64,000 nt of DNA from Pseudogracilibacillus sp037892545 (GCF_037892545.1 NZ_JBBKBG010000005.1:34837-98836); one strand, 5' to 3'; shown: positions 36,713 through 46,159, counted from the first letter of the stretch. Program-made: numbers and translations. Notes: generated by a model not told the origin, from the letters alone.

Positions 36713-38179
36713 ATGGGTAAATTTGCAAAGGAAGGTTTAACCTTTGATGATGTTTTATTAGTTCCAGCAAAATCGGAAGTATTACCGAGAGAAGTAGATA
36801 TATCGGTTGAGTTATCCCCTACTTTAAAATTAAAATCACCGTTAATTAGTGCAGGAATGGATACAGTAACAGAGGCAGATATGGCAGTTTCGATGGCACG
36901 TCAAGGTGGATTTGGTGTCATTCATAAAAACATGTCGATTGAAGAACAAGCGGAACAAGTAGACCGTGTAAAGCGATCTGAAAGTGGTGTGATAACAAAC
37001 CCATTCTTTTTAACACCTGAACATCAAGTTTATGATGCAGAACATTTAATGGGAAAATATAAAATTTCTGGCGTACCTATCGTTAATAACGTCGAAGAGC
37101 AAAAATTAGTCGGTATTTTAACGAACCGTGATTTACGCTTTATTGAAGACTATTCAATTGTTATTAAAGATGTCATGACGAGCGAAGATTTAATTACAAG
37201 CTCAGTAGGTACAACACTTGATGAAGCACAAAAAATCTTACAAAAACATAAAATCGAAAAATTACCTCTCGTAGATGATAATAACGTTTTACGAGGATTA
37301 ATAACGATTAAAGATATTGAAAAAGTAGCAGAGTATCCTCATTCTGCTAAAGATGAACATGGTCGCTTAATTGTTGGAGCAGCTGTAGGTGTCACAACTG
37401 ATACGATGACTCGTGTGGAGAAATTAGTAGAAGCACATGTTGATGTTATTGTAATCGACACAGCACATGGGCACTCTCAAGGTGTGCTTGACCAAGTTCG
37501 TAAAGTACGCGAAACTTACCCAGATTTAAATATTATTGCTGGTAATGTTGCAACAGCAGAAGCAACGAGAGACTTAATTGAAGCAGGAGCAAATATTGTA
37601 AAAGTTGGTATTGGACCTGGTTCGATTTGTACGACACGTGTAATTGCTGGAATTGGAGTACCACAAATTACAGCTGTACATGACTGTGCGATGGAAGCGA
37701 AAAAACATGGTGTGCCTGTAATCGCAGATGGTGGAATTAAATATTCAGGAGACATTGTAAAAGCAATCGCAGCAGGTGCAGGTGCAGTAATGTTAGGTAG
37801 TATGTTTGCTGGAGTTTCTGAAAGCCCGGGAGAAATGGAAATTTACCAAGGAAGACAATATAAAGTTTACCGTGGTATGGGATCATTAGCTTCGATGAAA
37901 GCTGGATCAAAGGACCGTTACTTCCAAGCAGAAAACGATGTGAAAAAACTTGTTCCAGAAGGTATCGAAGGACGAGTTGCTTATAAAGGATCTTTAGCAG
38001 ATACGATGGATCAACTAGTTGGTGGTTTACGTGCTGGTATGGGTTATTGCGGATCAAAAGATTTACAAGCATTACGAGAAGAATCACAGTTTATCCGTAT
38101 CACAAATGCTGGGTTAAGAGAAAGCCATCCACATGAGGTCCAAATTACGAAGGAAGCACCAAACTATTCAATTAATTAA
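36713..38179 (+). CDS. guaB: Inosine-5'-monophosphate dehydrogenase
   Basis: A 488-residue IMPDH with the barrel, two CBS domains (about residues 95-205) and the catalytic loop GPGSICTTRV. It also has the IMP-binding ADGGIKYSGD and MLGSMFAG, and the flap YRGMGSL. It makes XMP for GTP synthesis. AGAGGAGGAAA precedes the ATG. Confidence 0.98.
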   Translation: MGKFAKEGLTFDDVLLVPAKSEVLPREVDISVELSPTLKLKSPLISAGMDTVTEADMAVSMARQGGFGVIHKNMSIEEQAEQVDRVKRSESGVITNPFFLTPEHQVYDAEHLMGKYKISGVPIVNNVEEQKLVGILTNRDLRFIEDYSIVIKDVMTSEDLITSSVGTTLDEAQKILQKHKIEKLPLVDDNNVLRGLITIKDIEKVAEYPHSAKDEHGRLIVGAAVGVTTDTMTRVEKLVEAHVDVIVIDTAHGHSQGVLDQVRKVRETYPDLNIIAGNVATAEATRDLIEAGANIVKVGIGPGSICTTRVIAGIGVPQITAVHDCAMEAKKHGVPVIADGGIKYSGDIVKAIAAGAGAVMLGSMFAGVSESPGEMEIYQGRQYKVYRGMGSLASMKAGSKDRYFQAENDVKKLVPEGIEGRVAYKGSLADTMDQLVGGLRAGMGYCGSKDLQALREESQFIRITNAGLRESHPHEVQITKEAPNYSIN

Positions 38180-38205
38180 TGTAGATAGGTGATGGAGGTA
38201 AAGTA

Positions 38206-39522
38206 GTGAGTAAGATGTATAAAAGAACCGTATTATTTTCTCTTATTGTATTTGCAATGATATTATCTATTGTTGCACCAAATACGATAGAGGCAAAAAG
38301 TATGAAAACAAAGGCAGAATCTGCCATTATTGTAGATGTGGAAACAGGTAAAATATTGTATGCTAAAAATGAAAATGAAGCATTACCTCCAGCAAGTATG
38401 ACAAAAATGATGACTGAGTATATCGTGTTAGATAAGATTAACTCAGGAGAACTTAATTGGGACGATAAAACACAGATTAGTGATTATGCATATGAAATTT
38501 CTGCTAATAATAACTTCTCTGGTGTTGGATTAACCCAAGATAAAGATTACACAGTAAAAGAATTATACGAAGCAATGGCTATTTATTCGGATAATGCGAC
38601 ATCGATTGCATTAGCTGAATTAATTAGTGGAACAGAAGGTAAATTTGTAGAACTGATGAATGAAACAGGTGAAAAATTAGGTTTAACTGATTTTAAATTC
38701 GTTAACTCTAATGGATTAGATAATAAATTATTAGATGGAAAACATCCAGAAGGAACGAAGGCAGATGACACAAACCTTTTATCAGCGAAGTCTGCTGCAT
38801 TATTAGCCTACCATTTAGTATCCGATTATCCGGAAGTATTAGAAACGACAAGTGTAACGAATACAACATTCGATGGATTAGAAATTACAAATTACAACTG
38901 GATGTTGCCACATGACTCACAAAACTTAAAACAATTCTATTATGAAGGTGTAGATGGTTTAAAAACAGGTCATACAGATTTAGCTGGATATGCATTTACT
39001 TCTACCGCTGAAAAAGATGGACAACGTTTAATTACGGTTGTAATGAGAACGAAAAGTGTCGAAGAAAGATTTAAAGAAACAGCTAAATTATTAGATTTTG
39101 GTTTCAAAGAATTCGGTGAAGCAGAGTTATTCCCAGCTGGGTACCAATTAGAAACAGAAAAAACATTAGATGTTTCGAAAGGAAAAGAAGATAAAGTAGG
39201 CATTGAAATTGCTGAAAAAATCTCTGCGCCAATTCAAAAAGGAACTGAGGGAGATTATAACGTTTCCTATGAAATAGATGAATCATTATTGAACAAAGAT
39301 GGACAATTAGAAGCACCAATTAAAAAAGGCGATAAAGTTGGAGTAGCTAAATTAATATATGAAGGTGAAAATGATCCTGGTTATATTAACGAAGACAAAA
39401 CATTTACAGTAGATATCGTTGCAACAGAAGATGTAGAAAAGAAAAATTGGTTTAGTTTATTAATGAGTGGTATTGGCTCATTTTTTGCAAGTCTCTTTAC
39501 AAAAATAACAGATTTATTCTAA
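38206..39522 (+). CDS. dacA: D-alanyl-D-alanine carboxypeptidase (penicillin-binding protein 5)
   Basis: A 438-residue secreted enzyme: signal peptide to about residue 30, catalytic SMTK (64-67), YSDN, and KTGHTD. A PBP5 C-terminal domain and an amphipathic membrane-binding tail (WFSLLMSGIGSFFASLF) follow. It trims the terminal D-Ala of peptidoglycan pentapeptides. GTG start after GGAGGT. It lies 26 bases after guaB and 16 bases before pdxS. Confidence 0.97.
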   Translation: MSKMYKRTVLFSLIVFAMILSIVAPNTIEAKSMKTKAESAIIVDVETGKILYAKNENEALPPASMTKMMTEYIVLDKINSGELNWDDKTQISDYAYEISANNNFSGVGLTQDKDYTVKELYEAMAIYSDNATSIALAELISGTEGKFVELMNETGEKLGLTDFKFVNSNGLDNKLLDGKHPEGTKADDTNLLSAKSAALLAYHLVSDYPEVLETTSVTNTTFDGLEITNYNWMLPHDSQNLKQFYYEGVDGLKTGHTDLAGYAFTSTAEKDGQRLITVVMRTKSVEERFKETAKLLDFGFKEFGEAELFPAGYQLETEKTLDVSKGKEDKVGIEIAEKISAPIQKGTEGDYNVSYEIDESLLNKDGQLEAPIKKGDKVGVAKLIYEGENDPGYINEDKTFTVDIVATEDVEKKNWFSLLMSGIGSFFASLFTKITDLF

Positions 39523-39538
39523 CTAGGGGGATAACGAA

Positions 39539-40387
39539 GTGATTAATTTTAAACGAGGCGGCGTCATTATGGACGTCGTAAATGAAGAACAAGCGAAAAT
39601 TGCTGAAGCGGCAGGTGCTGTAGCAGTCATGGCATTAGAAAGAGTACCTTCTGATATTCGTAAAGAAGGTGGAGTTGCTAGAATGGCAGATCCAACTATT
39701 ACAGAGGAAGTTATGAATGCTGTTTCTATTCCAGTAATGGCAAAAGGCCGTATCGGGCACATTATCGAAGCACGAGTATTAGAATCAATGGGTATCGATT
39801 GTATTGATGAAAGTGAAGTATTAACACCGGCAGATGAAGTATTTCATATTAAAAAATCAGATTTCTCTGTTCCATTTGTATGTGGATGTCGTAACATCGG
39901 TGAAGCTGCTCGTCGAATCGGGGAAGGAGCGCAAATGTTACGTACAAAGGGAGAACCTGGAACTGGAAACATTGTCGAAGCGGTTCGTCATTTACGTCAA
40001 GTAAATGCAGATATTCAACGTTTAGTATCGATGAGTGCAGATGAAGTAATGGTATTTGCACGTGACAATCAAGCACCATATGATGTTTTAATGGATATTC
40101 GTGACAAAGGTCGTTTACCAGTGATCAACTATGCTGCAGGTGGGGTAGCAACTCCAGCAGATGCGGCATTAATGATGGAATTAGGCGCGGACGGAGTTTT
40201 TGTTGGTTCAGGAATTTTCAAATCGGACAACCCTGAAAAATTTGCTCGTGCTATTGTTCAGGCGACAGAAAACTATACAGATTATAAATTAATCGCGGAG
40301 TTATCAAAAGATTTAGGAACTGCCATGAAAGGAATTGAAATGAGTACATTAACTGGTTTCGATCGTATGGCAGATCGTAGTGAATAA
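39539..40387 (+). CDS. pdxS: Pyridoxal 5'-phosphate synthase subunit PdxS, short at the N-terminus
   Basis: A 282-residue PdxS (Pdx1). The catalytic lysines are present: K69 in IPVMAKG and K137 in MLRTKGEPGTGN, equivalent to K81 and K149 of Bacillus subtilis. The offset of 12 shows that about 12 N-terminal residues are missing. A TAG at 39524 blocks any longer frame, and AGGGGG lies eight bases before the GTG at 39539. That N-terminal helix contacts the glutaminase PdxT in known complexes. No pdxT follows: the next gene is serS behind a T-box. The barrel could still use free ammonia. Confidence 0.94.
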   Translation: MINFKRGGVIMDVVNEEQAKIAEAAGAVAVMALERVPSDIRKEGGVARMADPTITEEVMNAVSIPVMAKGRIGHIIEARVLESMGIDCIDESEVLTPADEVFHIKKSDFSVPFVCGCRNIGEAARRIGEGAQMLRTKGEPGTGNIVEAVRHLRQVNADIQRLVSMSADEVMVFARDNQAPYDVLMDIRDKGRLPVINYAAGGVATPADAALMMELGADGVFVGSGIFKSDNPEKFARAIVQATENYTDYKLIAELSKDLGTAMKGIEMSTLTGFDRMADRSE

Positions 40388-40469
40388 TTCGTACTTGATT
40401 TTTACCGTTTGAAACGGTAATCTATAGGTAATATATAAATGTAATGATAGGAAATAGTAATAGTGATGT

Positions 40470-40670
40470 TTTCTTTAGAGAGTCGATGGTTGGTGTAAAT
40501 CGATGAAAAATAGCTATGAATCCATCCTTAAACAGACTTATGAGGAATAAGTTCGGTACTTGGCCGTTATCCATTTAAGCTGGAAGATAGATGATATATC
40601 TTCAATTTGGGTGGCAACGCGGGAAAAAATACTCTCGTCCCTATTCTTATTAGGGATGGGAGTTTTTTAT
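40470..40670 (+). ncRNA. T-box riboswitch of serS
   Basis: The leader has a stem I start with GAGAGTCGATGG, a candidate specifier TCC (serine) at 40521-40523 after GAA and before ATCC, the T-box sequence GGGTGGCAACGCGGG (about 40609-40623), and a terminator (CGTCCCT/AGGGATGGG with a T run, 40631-40669). Uncharged tRNA-Ser would favour antitermination and serS expression. Confidence 0.92.
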
Positions 40671-40690
40671 GGATAAAAGGAGGAAATGGT

Positions 40691-41962
40691 ATGTTAGATA
40701 TAAGGTTTTTACGCCAAAACTTTGATGAAATTGTACAAAAGTTAGAAAAACGAGGTGAAGACTTATCAGAATTAACACATTTTGGTGAGCTAGATCGTCG
40801 ACGTCGTGAAGTCATTGCAGAAGTAGAGCAATTAAAAGCAAAAAGAAATGAAGTATCTAAACAAATTTCTACGATGAAACGGGAAAAACAAGATGCATCA
40901 GCAGTCATTGAAGAAATGCAACAAGTTGGAAAAGATATTAAAGCACTGGATACAGAATTAAATGAAATAGAAGAAAAACTACAAGCTATTATGTTGGCTA
41001 TTCCGAATATTCCACATCACTCCGTACCAGTTGGTGAAGATGAAGAAGATAATGTGATGGTTCGCACTTGGGGAGAAATTCCTTCATTTGCATTTGAACC
41101 GCAAGCACATTGGGATATTGGAACCAATTTAGGCATTGTGGATTTTGAACGTGCAGCAAAAGTAGCTGGAAGCCGCTTCGTTTTCTATAAAGGGTTAGGG
41201 GCTCGATTAGAACGTGCATTAATTAGCTTTATGATGGATTTACATGCCGATGAACATGGATATGAAGAAATGTTACCGCCATATTTAGTAAACCGTACGA
41301 GTATGACAGGAACAGGTCAATTACCTAAATTTGAAGAAGATGCATTTTTAATTGAAGAAGAAGATTATTTCCTCATTCCTACTGCAGAAGTACCTGTAAC
41401 AAATTTTCATCGGGATGAAATTTTAGTAGAGGAAAATTTACCAACAAAATATGTCGCATATAGTGCATGTTTCCGTTCGGAAGCTGGTTCTGCTGGGCGC
41501 GATACACGTGGTTTAATTCGTCAGCACCAGTTCAATAAAGTAGAATTAGTACAGTTTGTTAAACCAGAGGATTCTTATGAAGCATTAGAAGAGTTAACTG
41601 GACAAGCTGAAAAAGTGTTACAATTATTAGGATTACCTTATCGTGTGATGAGCATGTGTACAGGTGATTTAGGGTTTACCGCAGCAAAGAAATATGATAT
41701 TGAAGTTTGGATTCCAGCTCAAAATACGTATCGAGAAATTTCTTCTTGCTCAAACTTTGAATCATTCCAAGCTCGTCGTGCAGGTATTCGTTTCCGTAAT
41801 AAGGAAGGAAAATTAGAATATGTGCATACATTAAATGGATCTGGTTTAGCAATAGGCCGTACAGTAACAGCAATCATCGAAAATTACCAACAAGCTGATG
41901 GATCGGTCGTAGTTCCGGATGTATTACGTCCATATATGGGTGGCGTAGAGGTAATTAAATAA
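40691..41962 (+). CDS. serS: Seryl-tRNA synthetase
   Basis: A 424-residue class II synthetase with the N-terminal coiled-coil arm (about 30-100) and the catalytic motifs TAEVPVTNFH, FRSEAGSAGRDTRGLIRQHQF and the motif-3 segment NGSGLAIGRT. ATG 40691 follows AAAGGAGG. The frame extends into the T-box terminator but without conservation. Confidence 0.97.
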   Translation: MLDIRFLRQNFDEIVQKLEKRGEDLSELTHFGELDRRRREVIAEVEQLKAKRNEVSKQISTMKREKQDASAVIEEMQQVGKDIKALDTELNEIEEKLQAIMLAIPNIPHHSVPVGEDEEDNVMVRTWGEIPSFAFEPQAHWDIGTNLGIVDFERAAKVAGSRFVFYKGLGARLERALISFMMDLHADEHGYEEMLPPYLVNRTSMTGTGQLPKFEEDAFLIEEEDYFLIPTAEVPVTNFHRDEILVEENLPTKYVAYSACFRSEAGSAGRDTRGLIRQHQFNKVELVQFVKPEDSYEALEELTGQAEKVLQLLGLPYRVMSMCTGDLGFTAAKKYDIEVWIPAQNTYREISSCSNFESFQARRAGIRFRNKEGKLEYVHTLNGSGLAIGRTVTAIIENYQQADGSVVVPDVLRPYMGGVEVIK

Positions 41963-41972
41963 AGGAAAATAA

Positions 41973-42009
41973 ATGACAAGTAGTTGTACGACACTACTTG
42001 TCATTTTAT
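41973..42009 (+). terminator. Terminator after serS
   Basis: ATGACAAGTAGT and ACTACTTGTCAT form a perfect 12-base stem followed by TTTTATT. Confidence 0.85.
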
Positions 42010-42096
42010 TATGCATTTGAAAATTCTTTGCTATGCCAGAGGTTCCAGATAGCTTTTTGCGTGGTATAAAAAATGCCACTTATCATGATAAGATAA

Positions 42097-42322
42097 TTGC
42101 AAGAATCCAACTCGAAGTTGCAAGAATGCAACCCGAAGTTGCAAGAATCCAACTCGAAGTTGCAAGAATCCAACTCGAAGTTGCAAGAATCCGACTCGAG
42201 GTTGCAAGAATCCAACTCGAAGTTGCAAGAATACGACTCAAAGTTGCAAGAATACGACTCAAAGTTGCAAGAATACGACTCAAAGTTGCAAGAATGCAAC
42301 TCAAAGTTGCAAGAATCCAACT
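42097..42322. repeat. Tandem array of a 21-base repeat
   Basis: Ten full copies and one partial copy of a 21-base unit, consensus TTGCAAGAATCCAACTCGAA plus G, lie between serS and the BCCT gene. Each unit contains AGTTG and CAACT, so it can fold into a small hairpin across the joint. Variants group as three adjacent ACGACTCAAAG-type copies, which suggests recent local duplication. Because 21 is a multiple of three, all frames stay open, but no frame has a proper start and ribosome binding site. It does not look like a CRISPR array, as there are no spacers. The remaining parts of 41963-42522 hold nothing else apart from terminators. Confidence 0.93.
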
Positions 42323-42474
42323 GATAAGTTATTTCCTCACCAAATGTCCCTGTAGGTACTCCGCGAATTATAAAGGTGTCTATTGTTGGAGCGAGTCCCC
42401 TAACTGGATAATTTTCTTCTAATTGTTAAAAACTGTACGTGATGACATATCATTAGAAAAAGATGTCAATAGAT

Positions 42475-42516
42475 GAAAATAGCCCAAATGATTGAAATCT
42501 CTTCAACCATTTGGGC
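42475..42516 (-). terminator. Terminator after the BCCT transporter gene
   Basis: GCCCAAATG and CATTTGGGC with an inner TTGA/TCAA stem form a hairpin. On the minus strand TATTTTC follows. It lies seven bases past the stop codon. Confidence 0.75.
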
Positions 42517-42522
42517 CTATTA

Positions 42523-44853
42523 TTATCGCTTATCTTCCTTATCGTCTTCATTTATATTACGAACGATGTCATTGATTAAGTCTTCCTTCATTTCGTCATA
42601 TAAATTATCTTTCATTTCCTCATATGCCTTATCTTTTAATTCTTCGAAAATGTCATCTTTTACTTCTTCATATGCTTTATCTTTCAATTCCTCGAAGATA
42701 TCATCTTTTACTTCGTGATATGCTTTATTTTTCAGTTCCTCGAAAATATCATCTTTCACTTCATCATATGCTTCATCTTTAAATTTCTCATATACATCGT
42801 CTTTTACTTCGTCATATGCTTCATCTTTAAATTTCTCATATACATCGTCTTTTACTTCATCATATGCTTTATCTTTTAATTCTTCGTATACATCGTCTTT
42901 TACTTCCTCATACGCTTTATCTTTTATTTCCTCGTATACATCGTCTTTTACCTCATCATATGCCTCATCTTTAAATTTATCGTACACATCATCTTTCACT
43001 TCATCATATGCTTCATCTTTAAATTTATCGTATACATCATCTTTTACTTCTTCATATGCCTTATCTTTCACTTCGTCATAAATATCGTCTTTCACTTCAT
43101 CATATGCTTCATCTTTAAATTTATCGTATACTTCGTCTTTTACTTCGTCATACCATTCTTCTTTTGCTGTTGTAACAAATTGTTCTTTCATTTCATCTGT
43201 TACCTTTGCCATTTGTTCCTCTGAAGGAGTTTCTAATGCATCTAACGCATCTTCTTTTATTTCTTCAAGAAATTCATCACGAAATTCTTCTTTTACTTCT
43301 TCACGATCTGCATTGGTTTGTAGTCGTTTTTGCAATGAATAATCTCGTTTGAACATAATGAAAATACTAACGATTAAAAAGATCATGACGATCGCAAATG
43401 GCAATGCAGCAATGAGTGAAGCGGTTTGTAATGCATCTAATCCGCCACCACCACTGACGAGTAAAATACTAGCTGTTCCTGCAATTAATAATCCCCAAAT
43501 GACTTTTATTTTCATTGGTGGCGTAAGGGAACCTTTTGATGTCATGGAACTTAATACATATGTTGCAGAGTCTGCAGATGTGATAAAGAAGATAAAGATT
43601 AAAATAATTCCGATTGTACTAGTAATTAGTCCAAACGGTAAATGTTCTAACATCGCAAATAATGCTAATTCAACGTTTTCATCGACAATGGTCGCTAATC
43701 CACCCGCACCATTGATTTCAATATTTAATGCTGTTCCACCGAATACACTAAACCATAGGATAGCAATCACAGTTGGAACGAGTAATACTCCAGAGATAAA
43801 TTGACGTACGGTACGTCCTTTTGAAATACGCGCGATGAATAATCCCATAAATGGTGCCCATGAAATATGCCATGCCCAGAAGAAAATGGTGTTTTTCCCC
43901 AGCCAATCACTTTCAGAAAATGGTGTTAATGTTAAAGCCATTGGAACCACATTTGAAATATATCCACCTAATGTCGTTACAAAACTTTCTGCAATAAATA
44001 ATGTTGGACCAAAGATAATGATAAATACCATTAAAATTCCAGCAACCACGATATTCGTATTACTTAAAATTTTAATCCCTTTATCAAGTCCAGATGCAGC
44101 AGAAATCATAAAACAAACCGTTACAATTGCAATAATAATTAATTGGACGGAAGTCGTATTTGGTATAGGTGTTAAATAAGATAATCCACCTGTCATTTGC
44201 ATTGCACTAAGACCGAATGTTGTTGCGACACCAGTACAAGTAGCAAGTACTGCTAAAGTATCAATTGTTTTTCCGACTTTACCATCTGTTTTATTTCCTA
44301 AGAAAGGATAAAAGGCGGAACTAATTAATGCTGGTTTCCCCTTTCTGAATTGTACATATGCCAATGTTAAACCAACAATGGAGAAAATTGCCCAAGGGTG
44401 AAATGCCCAGTGATATGCTCCATAACGCAGACCAGCTAATGCAGCGTCACGTGTTCCAGGTTCAATTCCTACGGGTGGGTCATTATAATATAGCAGTGGT
44501 TCTGCTACCCCGAAAAAGACGAATCCTACCCCAATACCTGCGGCAAACAGCATTCCAATCCATGATAACCAAGAAAATTCTGGTTCATCATCGTCCTTCC
44601 CTAATTTAATATTACCGAATGGGCTGATTGCAAGTACAATTACGAATAAAACAAAAAATGCAGTAATCAACATATAAAACCAACCGAAACTTGTAATCAT
44701 CCATTCTAATGCATCACCAGCTATACTATTTAGAGAACTAGGTGATGCAGCTCCCCAAATTACGAACAATGCGATAATAATTGTAGAAACATAAAAGACT
44801 GCTCCTAACTTTTTTTCACTTTTCCTATTATTGTCGTCACTCGACGTACTCAT
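42523..44853 (-). CDS. BCCT-family osmolyte transporter with a long octapeptide-repeat tail
   Basis: A 776-residue protein. Residues 15-510 are a 12-span BCCT carrier with GMLFAAGIGVGFVFFGVAEP and the substrate tryptophan motif FFWAWHISWAPFMGLF; such carriers import glycine betaine, choline or carnitine. After a charged linker (about 511-563) comes a run of 25 octads without any insertion (564-763), consensus K-D-x-A/V-Y-D/E-E/K-V/F, usually alternating in 16-residue pairs. The last 13 residues are acidic. Normal BCCT tails are 50-100 residues. The tail is likely helical and very charged; a sensing or scaffold role is inference. Substrate cannot be fixed from sequence. Confidence 0.9.
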   Translation of the reverse strand: MSTSSDDNNRKSEKKLGAVFYVSTIIIALFVIWGAASPSSLNSIAGDALEWMITSFGWFYMLITAFFVLFVIVLAISPFGNIKLGKDDDEPEFSWLSWIGMLFAAGIGVGFVFFGVAEPLLYYNDPPVGIEPGTRDAALAGLRYGAYHWAFHPWAIFSIVGLTLAYVQFRKGKPALISSAFYPFLGNKTDGKVGKTIDTLAVLATCTGVATTFGLSAMQMTGGLSYLTPIPNTTSVQLIIIAIVTVCFMISAASGLDKGIKILSNTNIVVAGILMVFIIIFGPTLFIAESFVTTLGGYISNVVPMALTLTPFSESDWLGKNTIFFWAWHISWAPFMGLFIARISKGRTVRQFISGVLLVPTVIAILWFSVFGGTALNIEINGAGGLATIVDENVELALFAMLEHLPFGLITSTIGIILIFIFFITSADSATYVLSSMTSKGSLTPPMKIKVIWGLLIAGTASILLVSGGGGLDALQTASLIAALPFAIVMIFLIVSIFIMFKRDYSLQKRLQTNADREEVKEEFRDEFLEEIKEDALDALETPSEEQMAKVTDEMKEQFVTTAKEEWYDEVKDEVYDKFKDEAYDEVKDDIYDEVKDKAYEEVKDDVYDKFKDEAYDEVKDDVYDKFKDEAYDEVKDDVYEEIKDKAYEEVKDDVYEELKDKAYDEVKDDVYEKFKDEAYDEVKDDVYEKFKDEAYDEVKDDIFEELKNKAYHEVKDDIFEELKDKAYEEVKDDIFEELKDKAYEEMKDNLYDEMKEDLINDIVRNINEDDKEDKR

Positions 44854-44940
44854 GTAATTCTTCCTTTCATGTTGTTAATATTTTATACTGTACCCACGAA
44901 TAAAAAAAGTTAAACATTTAAAAAAAGATATATATAACTG

Positions 44941-44969
44941 TTGACATCCATTTTAAATTCATGTATTAT
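44941..44969 (+). promoter_or_regulatory. Promoter of tRNA-Ser
   Basis: TTGACA (44941-44946) and TATTAT (44964-44969) are 17 bases apart, ending about 16 bases before the tRNA. Confidence 0.75.
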
Positions 44970-44984
44970 AATAAATGTTGTTAT

Positions 44985-45077
44985 GGAGGAATACCCAAGT
45001 CTGGCTGAAGGGATCGGTCTTGAAAACCGACAGGGGTGTCAAAGCCCGCGGGGGTTCGAATCCCTCTTCCTCCTCCA
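44985..45077 (+). tRNA. tRNA-Ser(UGA)
   Basis: A class II tRNA of about 93 bases including an encoded CCA. The acceptor GGAGGAA pairs with TTCCTCC, the anticodon stem TCGGT/ACCGA carries loop CTTGAAA with TGA, there is a long variable arm, and the T arm has GGTTCGAATCC. The base before CCA (position 73) is T, whereas bacterial serine tRNAs usually have G there. It has its own promoter and terminator. Confidence 0.95.
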
Positions 45078-45090
45078 TATATTGCATATA

Positions 45091-45122
45091 AAACCAGTAT
45101 CGATCATGATACTGGTTTTTTT
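45091..45122 (+). terminator. Terminator after tRNA-Ser
   Basis: AAACCAGTATC and GATACTGGTTT with a short loop are followed by TTTT. Confidence 0.85.
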
Positions 45123-45154
45123 AATCGAAAAAATTCATTCGGATACGGAGGATT

Positions 45155-46159
45155 ATGATGCTGACATTCCATAAGATAGAAAAGCGTAAGAATGATATGA
45201 CATTACTCCCTACATTCTCGTGTACGATGGAACAAAGTCAAATTTATGCCATTTATTCAACTGTAAATATACGAGAACAATTATTGCAATTATTACAGAT
45301 GAACACCTCCCCTTCTTCAGGTGACATTTTCATTGATGGAGCACCACTAACAAAGAAAAACAAACGTCAAATTTATATTCATTTTTTACACGATATGTTA
45401 TATGATCATTTAACAGTGAAGGAAATGCTACAATTTCTACATCGAATGATAGATACAACAGAACGTATTGATGCATTATTATCTTTCGTATCATTAGAAG
45501 AAAAGGCAAATACACGAGTACATCGGTTACAATTTTCAGAACGAAAAAGATTGCAATTCGCTTATTTATTATTACAAGATGCAAAAGTGCTGATGCTGGA
45601 AGAGCCAGATCAAAATATTGACCTTGAATCGAAACAAATTTTAATGAAAGTGTTGCAACGTTTAAAAGAACTTGGAAAAACTATCTGTTTGTTGACGACG
45701 AATATGGAAAGTGCACTAAATTATGGAGATATCGTTTTTCGAATCGACGATAAAGGATTACATGAAGTGGAAATGAAGCACGAAGAAAAAGAAGCGGAAA
45801 TAAATAATGAAGCAATTCCCATTACATTAGAAAAAATACCATCGAAAATTGACGACAAAATCATATTATTCGATCCATTTGAAATAGATTATATTGAAAG
45901 TAATGACGGTGTGTCACATTTGTATATAAATGGAGATGCTTTTCCTTCTACCTCTACATTAGCAGAGCTAGAAATTAAATTATTCCCGTTCGGTTTTTTC
46001 CGTTGTCATCGGTCCTATATTGTCAATTTACAAAAAGTTCGTGAAGTGATTACATGGACGAGAAATAGTTATAGTTTGATCTTAGATGATGAAAAAAAGA
46101 CAACCATCCCACTTTCAAAGTCCAAAATGGCTACATTGAAAGAAATGTTAGGAATGTAA
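45155..46159 (+). CDS. LytTR regulator with degenerate ABC-ATPase domain
   Basis: A 334-residue protein (ATG 45155, or 45158, after GGAGG). Residues 1-205 follow the plan of an ABC ATPase. The signature region LQFSERKRLQFAYLLL and a Walker B-like VLMLEEPDQNID are visible, and an H-loop-like LLTTNMESA, but the Walker A loop is gone: IYAIYSTVNIREQL stands where GxxGxGKT should be. Residues about 235-334 are a LytTR DNA-binding domain (FDPFEIDYIES, FFRCHRSYIVNLQKV). It lies 240 bases before an ABC ATPase/permease pair in the same direction and probably regulates it. It is unlikely to hydrolyse ATP normally. Confidence 0.85.
   Translation: MMLTFHKIEKRKNDMTLLPTFSCTMEQSQIYAIYSTVNIREQLLQLLQMNTSPSSGDIFIDGAPLTKKNKRQIYIHFLHDMLYDHLTVKEMLQFLHRMIDTTERIDALLSFVSLEEKANTRVHRLQFSERKRLQFAYLLLQDAKVLMLEEPDQNIDLESKQILMKVLQRLKELGKTICLLTTNMESALNYGDIVFRIDDKGLHEVEMKHEEKEAEINNEAIPITLEKIPSKIDDKIILFDPFEIDYIESNDGVSHLYINGDAFPSTSTLAELEIKLFPFGFFRCHRSYIVNLQKVREVITWTRNSYSLILDDEKKTTIPLSKSKMATLKEMLGM

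Noticed and set aside
40998..41873. Antisense frames inside serS and other core genes
   Set aside because: They are reverse-strand shadows of strongly conserved genes without signals of their own.
42097..42322. Possible CRISPR array
   Set aside because: Units are contiguous, with no spacers, and there are no cas genes nearby.
42009..42422. Open frames on both strands through the 21-base repeats
   Set aside because: They exist because the unit length is a multiple of three and contains no stop codon. None has a good ribosome binding site or non-repeat conserved part.
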